The notes beneath the pieces were generated by a model. It searched no databases. It was given only the letters and a program-made list of their open reading frames with translations, and had not been told where the DNA came from. From Gallionella sp. (GTDB taxonomy: Bacteria > Pseudomonadota > Gammaproteobacteria > Burkholderiales > Gallionellaceae), in the NCBI GenBank assembly GCA_013141315.1, contig JABFRF010000043.1, forward strand, positions 1 through 33,065: DNA of 33,065 nucleotides, read 5' to 3'. Positions 9,547-19,910 of this stretch are shown here, piece after piece. The position numbers and the translations under genes were made by a program. Positions within the stretch are counted from its first letter, which is position 1; every line of letters begins with the position of its first letter.

Positions 9547-11178
9547 CTAAGCGTTAAGCAAAACAAAACTCACTCGCTCATAATCACCACCCTCCTCCAA
9601 TAAGCCTGTGAGTTTGATATTGCGGTTTTTTTCCCCCAACATCAACTCATACACCGCACCCAGCAAAAAATTTCCTGATGCCATCAGCATGGTGGCATTG
9701 GCATAAGAATTATTACTATCGGGCAATAAAATTACCCGCAGTGCTTTTCTAATGGTCATTTCTACTCCCACTTCCCACTCTAGCCCCTTATCTGCATTAA
9801 GGTTTTGCGCACGCAACAATACTGCCAATGGCTTTTTAGCTAGAATCTCAATACCAAATTGCATAAAATCATCGGAGCCAATCTTCAGCCGCCTTATCAT
9901 ACCCACCCACCATATTGGGCTGCCTTCAAGTTTGATGGCGCAAAGATCACCAATTTTCACCCAAGCACCGACAGCCTTCGGAATAACTCCCCCGACACCC
10001 CTCTCACTGACGTCCAAAACGATCCAAATTTCAGGCTCACCGTCACTGTACATTGAAGACAGCTGAATTGAAGCCGGACTGCGCGTTTTACCTGAATCTT
10101 GTGCGGTTACGTTTACCAAGTTACCTTGATCAATGTGGGCAACCCACTGACTAATTGATCCCATCCCATGAATCACCTCCACGGTAGCGGTGACAGTTTG
10201 ACGTTTTTGATTTCGACTCGGCTGATTTTTTCCCCAATACAATTGCAAATGCTTTAAGACGGTTAATTTTCCAGAAGGCATATAAACATTTTGGCTGCGT
10301 TCCGCATGTTGAATAAATGCTTGTTCGTGATGTTCAACGATGTCGGCAATTTTAGGTACCGCCTTAGCCGCACTAAAAAAACGCATGCTATTCACGACCT
10401 TGAGCTGCTCTTCCAACTTTTTGGGGGCAGAAGGTTTAACAAAATCTATATAATGTGTACTACCCTCATCTGACTCTAACTTACAATCAAAATAATTTAC
10501 CAAATGTCCTGTTATGCGATAACAAGCTGCAATCTGATCAGGTGCCAATGTTGCAGGTGAGGAGATGTAAAGCATCACGGCGCGCAAGAATTCATAGTGG
10601 GGCGTGGCTTGAACGGATAGTTTTGGATAAGCAATGATTTTCGACTCGGCAATCTGAGCATTTAAGGTAAAAACATAACAATTACATAGCTGCAACCAAA
10701 TTGCCGGCTCTACGTCGTCATATCGCATCATGCTGAGTTGCATCTGCTCAGATAATGCAAGCATTAATCTCACCGCTACAATCGGCATTATTTGCTTGAA
10801 ATCCAAAGGCATCACTTCTGCCAACTGATACTCTTCAATGCTCAATGCATAAGCCTCTGACAACGCATGTTTATAATCATTGAGACCTTGCCAAAGTTGA
10901 AAGCCTTTAAAGTTTTGTAGATGCGGCTCCCCAATGTATAACTGTAGAAGTTGCTCATACAATGGCAATCCAGTTACATCAAGCAACATGAAAATCTCAG
11001 CACGCAATTCGGGGCGAAAGCCATCCGCTCCCTTAACAGAAACCAGCCAGGACGTAATTTCACTCAACGCTTTAAAAGCGTCTTGTTTTGGCAAATCATT
11101 CAACAAGTTCTTTGCCTGCACAATATCAAACATCGGATGATCGGGTTTGCCGTCAAATACTTTCAGGAATGAGAACAT
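9547..11178 (-). CDS. Large uncharacterised protein with C-terminal PilZ-like region
   Basis: Intact 543-aa frame from MFSFLKVF; C-terminal EIWIVLDVSERGVGGVIPKAVGAWVKIGDLCAI resembles a divergent PilZ-type D/NxSxxG segment. Confidence 0.6.
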   Translation of the reverse strand: MFSFLKVFDGKPDHPMFDIVQAKNLLNDLPKQDAFKALSEITSWLVSVKGADGFRPELRAEIFMLLDVTGLPLYEQLLQLYIGEPHLQNFKGFQLWQGLNDYKHALSEAYALSIEEYQLAEVMPLDFKQIMPIVAVRLMLALSEQMQLSMMRYDDVEPAIWLQLCNCYVFTLNAQIAESKIIAYPKLSVQATPHYEFLRAVMLYISSPATLAPDQIAACYRITGHLVNYFDCKLESDEGSTHYIDFVKPSAPKKLEEQLKVVNSMRFFSAAKAVPKIADIVEHHEQAFIQHAERSQNVYMPSGKLTVLKHLQLYWGKNQPSRNQKRQTVTATVEVIHGMGSISQWVAHIDQGNLVNVTAQDSGKTRSPASIQLSSMYSDGEPEIWIVLDVSERGVGGVIPKAVGAWVKIGDLCAIKLEGSPIWWVGMIRRLKIGSDDFMQFGIEILAKKPLAVLLRAQNLNADKGLEWEVGVEMTIRKALRVILLPDSNNSYANATMLMASGNFLLGAVYELMLGEKNRNIKLTGLLEEGGDYERVSFVLLNA

Positions 11179-11294
11179 GATTTTTCTACCTTTTATCCAA
11201 TTACAGGCAATCATATCGGAAACGTTATTTTATGGGGTAAATTTACTTTCTACCTTCATTTCTACACTAGATGAGCAAAGAACTATTTCCACAG

Positions 11295-11321
11295 TTGGCA
11301 CTCTTATAACTGGAGTGCTAA
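11295..11321 (+). promoter_or_regulatory. CIRCE element (HrcA operator) upstream of rpoH
   Basis: TTGGCACTC-TTATAACTG-GAGTGCTAA: matches CIRCE consensus TTAGCACTC-N9-GAGTGCTAA with one mismatch and the exact 9-nt spacer. Confidence 0.92.
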
Positions 11322-11348
11322 AATGAACTTTCATAAGGAGGGATGTAT

Positions 11349-12212
11349 ATGTACGCGAAGATGAATTTGCTTATTCCTTCAAGCATTGGCAGCTTAGAGG
11401 GTTATATACAATCGGTGAATCGCTTCCCTGTTCTATCTCAAGAGCAGGAATTCGAGTTAGCAAATCGTTTTAATACCGAAAATGATTTGGATGCTGCGCG
11501 ACAGTTGGTACTTTCACACTTGCGTGTTGTGGTGAGTGTGGCTCGTGGCTATGCTGGTTATGGTTTACCACAGGCAGATTTAATTCAAGAAGGTAATATT
11601 GGCTTGATGAAAGCGGTGAAACGCTTCGATCCTGATCGCGGTGTTCGATTAGTTTCTTTTGCACTGCACTGGATACGTGCAGAAATTCATGAGTTCGTTG
11701 TTCGTAATTGGCGGCTAGTGAAGATCGCCACTACCAAATCTCAACGCAAGCTATTTTTTAATTTGCGCAGCTTGAAGCGGGGTCTCGCCCCACTTCACCG
11801 CAACCAAATCATCGAAATTGCGCAACAATTAAATGTCACTGAACACGATGTGGTAGAAATGGAAGGCCGTTTTGCAAATCATGAAATTGCTTTAGAAGCC
11901 GGCACTGACGACAATGAAGAAAGTTACGCACCTATTCAATATTTGGCTGACAATGCGGAACATGAACCTTCCTTTATTTTGGAGTCTGCCGAACATGAAA
12001 GTAAGCAAGCTTCGGAACTGTCTCAAGCTTTATCAATTTTGGATGAGCGCAGCCGCCGAATTATAGAATCTCGGTGGCTAGTTGAGGGCGACGCCGCCAC
12101 GCTGCATGAATTGGCAGAAGAGTTCAAAGTTTCAGCTGAACGTATTCGCCAAATAGAGCAGAAAGCGTTGAGTAAAATGCACGCTTCACTGTCCTTGGCA
12201 GGAAGGCAATAA
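11349..12212 (+). CDS. rpoH: RNA polymerase sigma factor RpoH (sigma-32)
   Basis: LSQEQEFELANRF, NLRVV-like SHLRVVVSVARGYAGYGLPQADLIQEGNIGLMKAVKRFDPDRGVRLVSFALHWIRAEIHEFVVRNWRLVKIATTKSQRKLFFNLR; ORF track start at 11343, with 11349 better spaced from AAGGAGGG. Confidence 0.95.
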   Translation: MYAKMNLLIPSSIGSLEGYIQSVNRFPVLSQEQEFELANRFNTENDLDAARQLVLSHLRVVVSVARGYAGYGLPQADLIQEGNIGLMKAVKRFDPDRGVRLVSFALHWIRAEIHEFVVRNWRLVKIATTKSQRKLFFNLRSLKRGLAPLHRNQIIEIAQQLNVTEHDVVEMEGRFANHEIALEAGTDDNEESYAPIQYLADNAEHEPSFILESAEHESKQASELSQALSILDERSRRIIESRWLVEGDAATLHELAEEFKVSAERIRQIEQKALSKMHASLSLAGRQ

Positions 12213-12295
12213 ATTCAAGTTTATTGCAAATCGACCCGAATTATTTTTTGTGTTGAGGTGGTTGCCTGGCTACTGCGAGTAAATTATGCGGATTG

Positions 12296-12685
12296 TTATT
12301 TAACTAGCTTGAGATAATCTTTTTTTGCAGAAGGCGTTTTGGCTGCTCTTTCGTTTGTCGGTGGCGGAATAGGGTCTTCTGGTTGAAATACCAAACCCTG
12401 TCCATTTTCTTTGGCAAATATTCCCACGACTGCACCAACAGGAACAATCAGCTCGAAGGACGCACCACCAAATCGCCCACTGCAAGTAATGATTTCATTA
12501 CCCATCTGCAAGTTATGTACAGCGCTAGAACTAATGTTGAGTACGATTTGCCCGTCTTTGACGTGTGCGGGTGGAACTGAGGTGTACTGATTAACTCGAA
12601 CAGCTAAGTAAGGCGTAAACGAGCTGTCCACACACCATTCATGAATCGCACGAATCAAGTATGGTCGTGTCGACAATTCACTCAC
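12296..12685 (-). CDS. sspB: ClpXP protease specificity-enhancing factor SspB
   Basis: RPYLIRAIHEWCVDSSFTPYLAV, FGGASFELIVPVGAVVGIFAKENGQG; adjacent to sspA. Confidence 0.93.
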   Translation of the reverse strand: MSELSTRPYLIRAIHEWCVDSSFTPYLAVRVNQYTSVPPAHVKDGQIVLNISSSAVHNLQMGNEIITCSGRFGGASFELIVPVGAVVGIFAKENGQGLVFQPEDPIPPPTNERAAKTPSAKKDYLKLVK

Positions 12686-13281
12686 TTGCGCATTGCTCTT
12701 TCATAAGGCGTCAATGAGTCAATAAAGCCCTGTCGTGAGAACAATCGCTCCGCATATTTCATCAATGGCGCAGCCTCTTTGCCCATTTGAATACCATAGT
12801 GATCCAAGCGCCATAACAACGGCGCAATTGCCACATCAAGCATAGAGAACTCCTCGCCAAGCAGAAACTTTTGACGGGTTAAAATTTGTGCAAATTGCGT
12901 CAAACTATCACGAATGACTGAACGGCTTTTATCAGCAGCCTTAACTGCACCGTTTTCTATGATGTCGATTTGGCTATAAAGCTCGATTTCAAAACGATGC
13001 AGGAACAAACGAGCACGACCACGCATGACAGGATCAGGCGGCATCAATTGAGGATGAGGGAAACGCTCATCAATATATTCGTTGATGATATTAGCCTCAT
13101 ACAACACCAAATCGCGCTCTACCAAAACCGGCACTTTATTGTATGGATTGATAGTCGCAACATCTTCGGATTTATTCATCAAATCCACGTCGATTACTTC
13201 GAAATCCATACCTTTTTCAAACAGCACAATTCTGCAACGGTGGCTATAAGGGCATACTGACCCTGAATACAATCTCATCAT
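12682..13281 (-). CDS. sspA: Stringent starvation protein A (GST-fold)
   Basis: MMRLYSGSVCPYSHRCRIVLFEKGMDFEVIDVDL... thioredoxin/GST fold; overlaps sspB by 4 nt. Confidence 0.93.
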   Translation of the reverse strand: MMRLYSGSVCPYSHRCRIVLFEKGMDFEVIDVDLMNKSEDVATINPYNKVPVLVERDLVLYEANIINEYIDERFPHPQLMPPDPVMRGRARLFLHRFEIELYSQIDIIENGAVKAADKSRSVIRDSLTQFAQILTRQKFLLGEEFSMLDVAIAPLLWRLDHYGIQMGKEAAPLMKYAERLFSRQGFIDSLTPYERAMRK

Positions 13282-13289
13282 TTTAGTAT

Positions 13290-14306
13290 TTAACCTTTTA
13301 TCAACTGTGTACGCTGCATTTGCATACGTACTAGGAAAAATCCTATTGCTGCAACGACCCCACCAACAACTATCGCCGCAATGACAGGGTAATCGCCCAC
13401 ACCATTATTGGCCCCGCCAATCCAAACATAACGTTCAAATAATGTACCTATGATTATGCAGGTCGCAACAGCAGTCACTGCGCTAACGTTGTGCCTTGGT
13501 TTAGGAAAGGCAAGCGTTACGAAAGGGACAGCGAACTTCAACACCAGCATAGACCACCAAATGAAAGTGTAATCACCATCCTGCATAGAGAACACGCGAT
13601 CTGTCTCATCCGGGATGTTGCCGTACCAGATAGTCAGATATTGAGCGTTAAAGGTATATATCCACAACAAAGTAAATGCAAACAACATCTGTGCCAAGTA
13701 GTTATAGATGTAAGTCTCAACCGGACGCACCAGCTTATCACGGCTATTTAATACATAAATCCAAATCACCAAAAACGCCAAGAACATACCAAAATTACTG
13801 ATGAATTGTTGCATGCCAAAAACGGCACTATGCCAATGTGGCACCAAAGTCATCTCAAAATCCCAAGCTACCATGGTGCTATACAGAACAAACAGGAAAG
13901 GTATCCAAGTTGCAATCGAATGGAAGCTTGCGGCATCTTCTGGGCTGCGTTCACTCACAGCCTGACGTTTGATAAACACACGATATAACACCATCATAAA
14001 GAGCATGCCAATCACTTCACGTGCAATCAACCATTTTGGATGATACCAGCCTGGCATGTGCGCTTCAGCCGTACCCGCACCTTTCCACCAAGGAAATGTA
14101 TGCTCCCCCCCAACCAACAGAATAATCAGCAACACAAATGCCAGTGGAAATAATGCATACAACGAAGTCGCAATATTCCTCACTTCAAATCGCCACTTGG
14201 CGTTGACTAAATGGAGCACTGAACTTAAGGCTACACCACCCAATGCAAGCGACAACACCACCACAAAACTAACGGTCAACACCGCCCAATTACTGTAAGC
14301 AAACAT
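13290..14306 (-). CDS. actF: Alternative Complex III subunit ActF-like membrane protein
   Basis: Polytopic membrane protein, last gene of the act cluster after ActE. Confidence 0.85.
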   Translation of the reverse strand: MFAYSNWAVLTVSFVVVLSLALGGVALSSVLHLVNAKWRFEVRNIATSLYALFPLAFVLLIILLVGGEHTFPWWKGAGTAEAHMPGWYHPKWLIAREVIGMLFMMVLYRVFIKRQAVSERSPEDAASFHSIATWIPFLFVLYSTMVAWDFEMTLVPHWHSAVFGMQQFISNFGMFLAFLVIWIYVLNSRDKLVRPVETYIYNYLAQMLFAFTLLWIYTFNAQYLTIWYGNIPDETDRVFSMQDGDYTFIWWSMLVLKFAVPFVTLAFPKPRHNVSAVTAVATCIIIGTLFERYVWIGGANNGVGDYPVIAAIVVGGVVAAIGFFLVRMQMQRTQLIKG

Positions 14307-14317
14307 TCTTAAGTCTC

Positions 14318-14872
14318 CTATTTAGCTTGAGCTTGTGTCTGCCCAACTTGGCTTCTTTGCAATACATTACGCACATAATTCACAACATGCCAGCGTTCAG
14401 TGGCAGTTAAATCATTTGCGTAACTAGGCATCACTGCGCCCCCCAAACTTATATAACCGAAAATGTATCCGTCCGGATAATCTTTGGTGTCCCACTTGTG
14501 CATGTCATTGCTATTGGTCAGGTTCCAAGGTTTCATCAACAGCTTTTCCCCCACTAAACCATCTCCAGTGCCGGACTGACCATGGCATGGCGTGCAATAT
14601 ATAGCAAACAAACGCCCCCCCTGTGCGATTGATTTTTCATCCGCAGGAACAGGATTCGCCATTTTATTGGCTGCTTGCTGATCCTTGATAAAAACAGTGG
14701 AGCCAGAAACTGGCACGGATCGTTTGGGAAATGGATTCATACCCGGATTAGCTTGATCAACACTTTCTTGCGGCTTAATGCTGATCTGATTTGCCATATC
14801 GTTAGACCATGGCCAAGCATGCGCCATAGTTGGTGCAAGTAACAATGCAATTGCTAAGGATAACTTTTTCAT
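14318..14872 (-). CDS. actE: ActE-like monohaem cytochrome c
   Basis: Signal peptide; CTPCHGQSGTGDG haem motif; GYISLGGAVMPSYANDLTATERWHVVNYVRNV. Confidence 0.9.
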   Translation of the reverse strand: MKKLSLAIALLLAPTMAHAWPWSNDMANQISIKPQESVDQANPGMNPFPKRSVPVSGSTVFIKDQQAANKMANPVPADEKSIAQGGRLFAIYCTPCHGQSGTGDGLVGEKLLMKPWNLTNSNDMHKWDTKDYPDGYIFGYISLGGAVMPSYANDLTATERWHVVNYVRNVLQRSQVGQTQAQAK

Positions 14873-15399
14873 TTCCCCGCCTCTTCCTGAATTTCAACCG
14901 CCTGATGCTTGGTAAAAATGGCTTTTAACTCACCTGCCGCACTGTCATCAGATTTAACCAGAATGCTTATTTGATCCTCTGAGACTTTGGCGCTATACAA
15001 AGGTGAGCGTTTAGCGGGAAGCCCAGCACAAATCAAAAAACCTAGAATAGAAACAAAAACCCCGCCCAGAATGAACATTTCATAAGTCAGAACAAAATTT
15101 GGCGGAAACGGCACAATCGGTTTACCACCTTTAACTTGAGCGAAGAAATTGGCTTGCGCACCTGAAATCAAAAAGAAACCAAGCAATCCGCCCATCAATG
15201 CACCACCCAAGGTAAACCACTGCACATAAACAGGCTTTTCCCCTAAGAACTCCTCGACTTCGGGATGCTCAATTGGCGACTTAACCACCATATCGCTATC
15301 GGCATTAAACCCCTTAATGCTAGCCCCACGTAGCTCCCGAACAACCGCTTCAGCCTCTTCAAAATTATTGAATAACGCTAGCATATGACGCTGACTCAT
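14869..15399 (-). CDS. actD: ActD (DUF3341-type) membrane subunit
   Basis: MLALFNNFEEAEAVVRELRGASIKGFNADSDM..., two TM segments, position in act cluster. Confidence 0.9.
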   Translation of the reverse strand: MSQRHMLALFNNFEEAEAVVRELRGASIKGFNADSDMVVKSPIEHPEVEEFLGEKPVYVQWFTLGGALMGGLLGFFLISGAQANFFAQVKGGKPIVPFPPNFVLTYEMFILGGVFVSILGFLICAGLPAKRSPLYSAKVSEDQISILVKSDDSAAGELKAIFTKHQAVEIQEEAGK

Positions 15400-16761
15400 T
15401 TAGTGTGCCCCCTTCGCTGACCCAAGATTTTTCTTGGCCAAAGTACGGTGATAAACCATTTCTTTTACCTCATACATGGATACCGATGGGAATATTTTGC
15501 AGAACAACATAAACAGCAAAGTAAACCAACCAAAGCTACCAAATACAATGCCCCACTGCACAAAACTTGGCCATTGGTCATGATCCCAAGTCCATGGATA
15601 GTAGCCATGGGAATATGTAGGTGCCACAATCATCCAACGCTCTAACCACATTCCCAAGTTCAACAACAATGAAACCGCTAGCAACACAGGGATATTAGTT
15701 TGGAAACGTTTAAAAGCTAAGATAAGTGGGACAACCGAACCGCAGAAAATCATCATCCACCAGAATGGCGCATAAGTTCCTGTGGCTTTCTGAATCAACA
15801 CTGCTTTTGAAGCAACATCATGGCTATACCAAACTGAAGCGAATTCAACCGCATTCAAATAAGTCCATACCATAGAGATAGCGAATGTCAGACGCACTGT
15901 CTTTTTCAAAATCGAAAGTGTCATGTACTCCTCAAAGCGGAAGACGTAACGCAAGATGATAAATAGCGTAATGATCGCGGCACAACCAGAATACAACGCA
16001 CCCGCAACAAAATAAGGAGGGAATGAAGTCACATGCCAGCCCGGCTGTTGTGACATCGCAAAATCCGAGGCCACGATAGAGTGAACCGATACCGCCAATG
16101 GAATTAAGAAGCACGCAATCGTTAAATAAGTAACTCGGAAATTACGCCATTGACGATCCGTTCCTTCCCAACCCAAGGACAAGGCTGTGTAAAGTTTTTT
16201 GCGCCACCCACTGTGAATATTGTCACGACAAATTGCCAAATCAGGAATCATCCCCACATACAAGAACAAGATTGACGAACTCAAGTAAGTGAAAATAGCC
16301 ATCGCATCCCATAATAACGGGGACTGAAAGTTCGGCCACAATCCTCGCTCATTCGGATAAGGCAAGGAGTAATAGAACTGCCAAAGGCGACCAAGATGCA
16401 CCATCACGAATAAACCAGCGGTCATCAATGAAAAGGTGGTCATCGCTTCAGCGAAACGGTAAATCGGCTTACGCCAGTCAGCGTGCATCAAATGCAGAAT
16501 TGCCGACAAGAGCGTACCCGAGTGACTCATACCGATCCAGAAGATGAAGGTCGCAATGTATAAACCCCATACATGAGGATTATTCATATTTGCTACGCCC
16601 ATACCCATTTGGTATTGATAGGTTTCGCAACCCACGGCAACAGCAATCATGGCAATCGCTACAGCCAAAATTACCCAATACAACTTCCTTGGATTTTCTA
16701 AGCTCTTCAGGACATCCGTATTAATTTTTGCCCAGGCTATATCTTCGTTGATATCTTTCAT
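15400..16761 (-). CDS. actC: ActC, NrfD-family quinol-binding membrane subunit
   Basis: NrfD-like polytopic protein: NNPHVWGLYIATFIFWIGMSHSGTLLSAILHLMHADWRKPIYRFAEAMTTFSLM. Confidence 0.92.
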   Translation of the reverse strand: MKDINEDIAWAKINTDVLKSLENPRKLYWVILAVAIAMIAVAVGCETYQYQMGMGVANMNNPHVWGLYIATFIFWIGMSHSGTLLSAILHLMHADWRKPIYRFAEAMTTFSLMTAGLFVMVHLGRLWQFYYSLPYPNERGLWPNFQSPLLWDAMAIFTYLSSSILFLYVGMIPDLAICRDNIHSGWRKKLYTALSLGWEGTDRQWRNFRVTYLTIACFLIPLAVSVHSIVASDFAMSQQPGWHVTSFPPYFVAGALYSGCAAIITLFIILRYVFRFEEYMTLSILKKTVRLTFAISMVWTYLNAVEFASVWYSHDVASKAVLIQKATGTYAPFWWMMIFCGSVVPLILAFKRFQTNIPVLLAVSLLLNLGMWLERWMIVAPTYSHGYYPWTWDHDQWPSFVQWGIVFGSFGWFTLLFMLFCKIFPSVSMYEVKEMVYHRTLAKKNLGSAKGAH

Positions 16762-16807
16762 TGTTCTTCCCTAATTATTCTCTAAAGGAGTTCCAGTTAT
16801 CTTCTCA

Positions 16808-17662
16808 CTACACTGCAGTTTCACGAACACGTTCTAGATACATCACTGAAGGATATGAACGCAACTCTTCAAGAATGCGATACCCACGTAATTTGTTATC
16901 CTGCTCACCACGATCCTTGGCTTGCTCAAACTCTGCAATTTCAACATGCTGCGCTTTCCATTGCTTGAATACCTTGGAATCAGCATCAACCAGATTTCCA
17001 AAAGAAATTGCGCCTGGAGGGCATGCTTGTTGACAAGCAGTTTGCACTTCGCCGTCATGCACAATGCGACCTTCATTCTTTGCTGTGTTCTTGGCTGATG
17101 TTAAACGTTGCACACAGAATGTGCATTTCTCCATCACGCCTTTACCACGCACCGTGACATCAGGATTTAACTGCTGGCTCATCTCAGCGGGCCAGACGTT
17201 ATCCGTGGTGGGATAATCATACCAATTGAAATAACGCACTTTGAATGGGCAGTTGGCCGAGCAGTACCTTGAGCCCACACAGCGATTGTATATCTGAGAA
17301 TTCAAACCATCCGGCGTGTGATTGGTCGCACCGACCGGGCAAACTGTTTCGCATGGCGCTGCTTCACACTGCTGACACATCATCGGCAAGAATTGAGCGC
17401 CTTGGTCTGGGAAATCACGACCATCCTCATCCCAATAACGTTCAATACGCATCCAATGCATTGATTGACCGTGCAAAAATTTCTCTTTACCTACAACGGG
17501 CAGGTTATTTTCTGCATAGCAAGCAACACTACAAGCATTGCATCCCGTACAAGCATCCAAATCTATGCTCATTGCCCATTTATAGGGATCATGAGGCACA
17601 TCGTCCACAGGATGAGTATGACGAAACTCAGCCCAGTTCTCTAATAGATTACTTACTGACAT
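16808..17662 (-). CDS. ActB2-like iron-sulfur subunit (separate gene)
   Basis: Four cysteine clusters: CTGCNACSVACYAEN, CQQCEAAPCETVCPVGA, CVGSRYCSANCPF, CTFCVQR...CQQACPPGAI. Confidence 0.9.
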   Translation of the reverse strand: MSVSNLLENWAEFRHTHPVDDVPHDPYKWAMSIDLDACTGCNACSVACYAENNLPVVGKEKFLHGQSMHWMRIERYWDEDGRDFPDQGAQFLPMMCQQCEAAPCETVCPVGATNHTPDGLNSQIYNRCVGSRYCSANCPFKVRYFNWYDYPTTDNVWPAEMSQQLNPDVTVRGKGVMEKCTFCVQRLTSAKNTAKNEGRIVHDGEVQTACQQACPPGAISFGNLVDADSKVFKQWKAQHVEIAEFEQAKDRGEQDNKLRGYRILEELRSYPSVMYLERVRETAV

Positions 17663-17665
17663 TAT

Positions 17666-19867
17666 TTAGACCTCCTTCGAAAGATCAACATGGTCGGTAT
17701 TCAGACGTACGGCAATTTTTTTACCCATTTGCTTACCGCCTGCCGCACCTTCATCTTTTACAACAATTACGCGCTGACCGGTTTTGCTAACCTTGACACG
17801 CGTTTCATGCATAGCCAACTCGCCCGTTTCTTTATCAAATACCGCATCCAAAATATGGAATGGATTAACACCGAAACCTTTAGCGTAGCGACCCATCGCC
17901 TCATGGCCGCGACCTAGCGGCACTGAAATCGCATCGGGATGAATACCAGGGAACAGATAAGCTTGCGCTTTGATCGAACCATTCTTGCCAGCCACTTCAA
18001 CAATGTCACCTTCGACAATGCCTAATTCAGCGGCCTTCTTAGGATGAATCTCCACCCACGAATCCCAGACTATCGTAGTCAAAGGATCTGGCGATTCTTG
18101 CAACCATGGCTGGTTGGCATTGCGACCATCTCTAAGGTTGGCATTAACGCTTGGGATTAAATGTAGCGGATATTGCGCATCAGCAACAGGCGCATTGGGC
18201 AATGACAAACTGCCAGCAGAAATACTGCCAGACAAATTAGCCACCGAACCAGCCAATTTAAAGATTCCGTTACTCAACGAAGCATCCCAAAACTCATCAT
18301 CATCCGCACCACTTCCGCCCAATGCATTTTTATTTTGCAATACGGCACCACGCAGGTAAGCGTAATAATCTGTATAGTTTTTATATGACTCTGGATTGCG
18401 CTGCTTCAGCAAAGCTAACAGTATGTCGCCAAAGCCCCGCGTATTCGCGTGCAGGCGCTCCATCAGTGGTTGCTGAATATTGATTTGCGCATCGTCGCCA
18501 GCCATGTACTCAGGAACACTAGTACCCCAATCCTCCAAGGCGGAATCTAACGGCAATACTAAGTCAGCTTGCAAAGCAGTTTCATCCAGATAATGCGCGA
18601 ATGCCACCTTGAAACCTACTTTAGCAAAATGCTCTTGGAACTTCATTGCAGTCGGGGCAGAGAACACCGGGTTAACACCGCAACTAAACATGACCTTGTA
18701 TTTACCTGCATCCAAAGCATCGCTCACATTTGCCAACGCGGCGGTATTGCCAACCACTGGAGACATTTGCGGGAACGGCACACTAACTGGACCTACTACT
18801 GTTTTACCCACGTTACCCAACACTTGATTGAGCAGGTTAATCGCCGCAGCATTTTGTGAGCCATGCGCATAACCTTCAGCCGCACTTCCTGCTAAAACCA
18901 AACTTGGGCTGTGCGACTTCAACAACGCTACTAGCTTGTCGATTTGCTCAACTGACACACCCGTATCTTTGCTAACCCGCGCCCTATCGTAATCTTTAAC
19001 CGCAGCAGCCACATCGCCACTAGCCGTACCTAATGCGTTAACCAAGCCAAGTGCTAAAATTCCTTCCGTGCCGGGACGAACCACCAGCCAACGGTCAGCA
19101 TTAGCGCCCGTCAAAGTCATCTTAGATTCAACTTGCACCAACACACCACGCTGACCATCCGCACCCTTACGGAATTGCCCATATTGTTGCGAAAAGTGCA
19201 CCGGTGAAACCCAGCTACCCAAGAAATCCGCACCAAAAGACAATACCAACTTAGCCTTGCTAATGTTGAAACGTGGCATCGCAACACCATAAGCTTTCTT
19301 ATTGGCAGCGCGCACTACACCTGGCGCGATCGCTTCATAAGCGAAGTGATTTTTGCAGCCAAAGCTTGCCAAATAATTTTCCAGCAACACCTTGGTGTGA
19401 CCACTCATTGCACCCGTCAAAAATGCGATTTCTTCACCGCTTACACCTTGCAACTTTTCAGCAATCAACGCGTAAGCTTTTTCCCAAGTGATCGCTTCGC
19501 CCTTTTCACCGTTACGCAGCAGAGGCTCACGAACTCGGTCAGGATTGTAATGATGTTGCACGCCTGCTTGACCTAAGCCACACAACTTACCGCGATTGAT
19601 TGCGGAAGCTGGATTTCCTTCCAGCTTCAACACACGACCTTCACGCACTCGTCCATTGATACTGCAACCAGCATCACATTGCGCGCAAGTTGAATTGTAA
19701 TAAACGCCAATACTGGGAACCATAAAGTCCGTCGCTTCCACATAGGAAACCACAGTCTCTTTACCATCCTCAACCGAGGTAAATCCGCAGCCAGTCAAAG
19801 CAACTGTTGCACCACCCCAACCCAGCACCTTCAGAAAATCTCGTCGATCAAAACTACTGTCCATCAT
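17666..19867 (-). CDS. ActB1-like molybdopterin-oxidoreductase-family subunit with Tat signal (separate gene)
   Basis: DRRDFLKVLGWGGATVALTGC Tat-like signal; CAQCDAGC-X27-C motif; molybdopterin oxidoreductase-like body; start set at MMDSSFDRRDF. Confidence 0.88.
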   Translation of the reverse strand: MMDSSFDRRDFLKVLGWGGATVALTGCGFTSVEDGKETVVSYVEATDFMVPSIGVYYNSTCAQCDAGCSINGRVREGRVLKLEGNPASAINRGKLCGLGQAGVQHHYNPDRVREPLLRNGEKGEAITWEKAYALIAEKLQGVSGEEIAFLTGAMSGHTKVLLENYLASFGCKNHFAYEAIAPGVVRAANKKAYGVAMPRFNISKAKLVLSFGADFLGSWVSPVHFSQQYGQFRKGADGQRGVLVQVESKMTLTGANADRWLVVRPGTEGILALGLVNALGTASGDVAAAVKDYDRARVSKDTGVSVEQIDKLVALLKSHSPSLVLAGSAAEGYAHGSQNAAAINLLNQVLGNVGKTVVGPVSVPFPQMSPVVGNTAALANVSDALDAGKYKVMFSCGVNPVFSAPTAMKFQEHFAKVGFKVAFAHYLDETALQADLVLPLDSALEDWGTSVPEYMAGDDAQINIQQPLMERLHANTRGFGDILLALLKQRNPESYKNYTDYYAYLRGAVLQNKNALGGSGADDDEFWDASLSNGIFKLAGSVANLSGSISAGSLSLPNAPVADAQYPLHLIPSVNANLRDGRNANQPWLQESPDPLTTIVWDSWVEIHPKKAAELGIVEGDIVEVAGKNGSIKAQAYLFPGIHPDAISVPLGRGHEAMGRYAKGFGVNPFHILDAVFDKETGELAMHETRVKVSKTGQRVIVVKDEGAAGGKQMGKKIAVRLNTDHVDLSKEV

Positions 19868-19910
19868 TACAAACCCCTTTGCAAAATTCTTGGGAAAATC
19901 TTTGGCTCGA

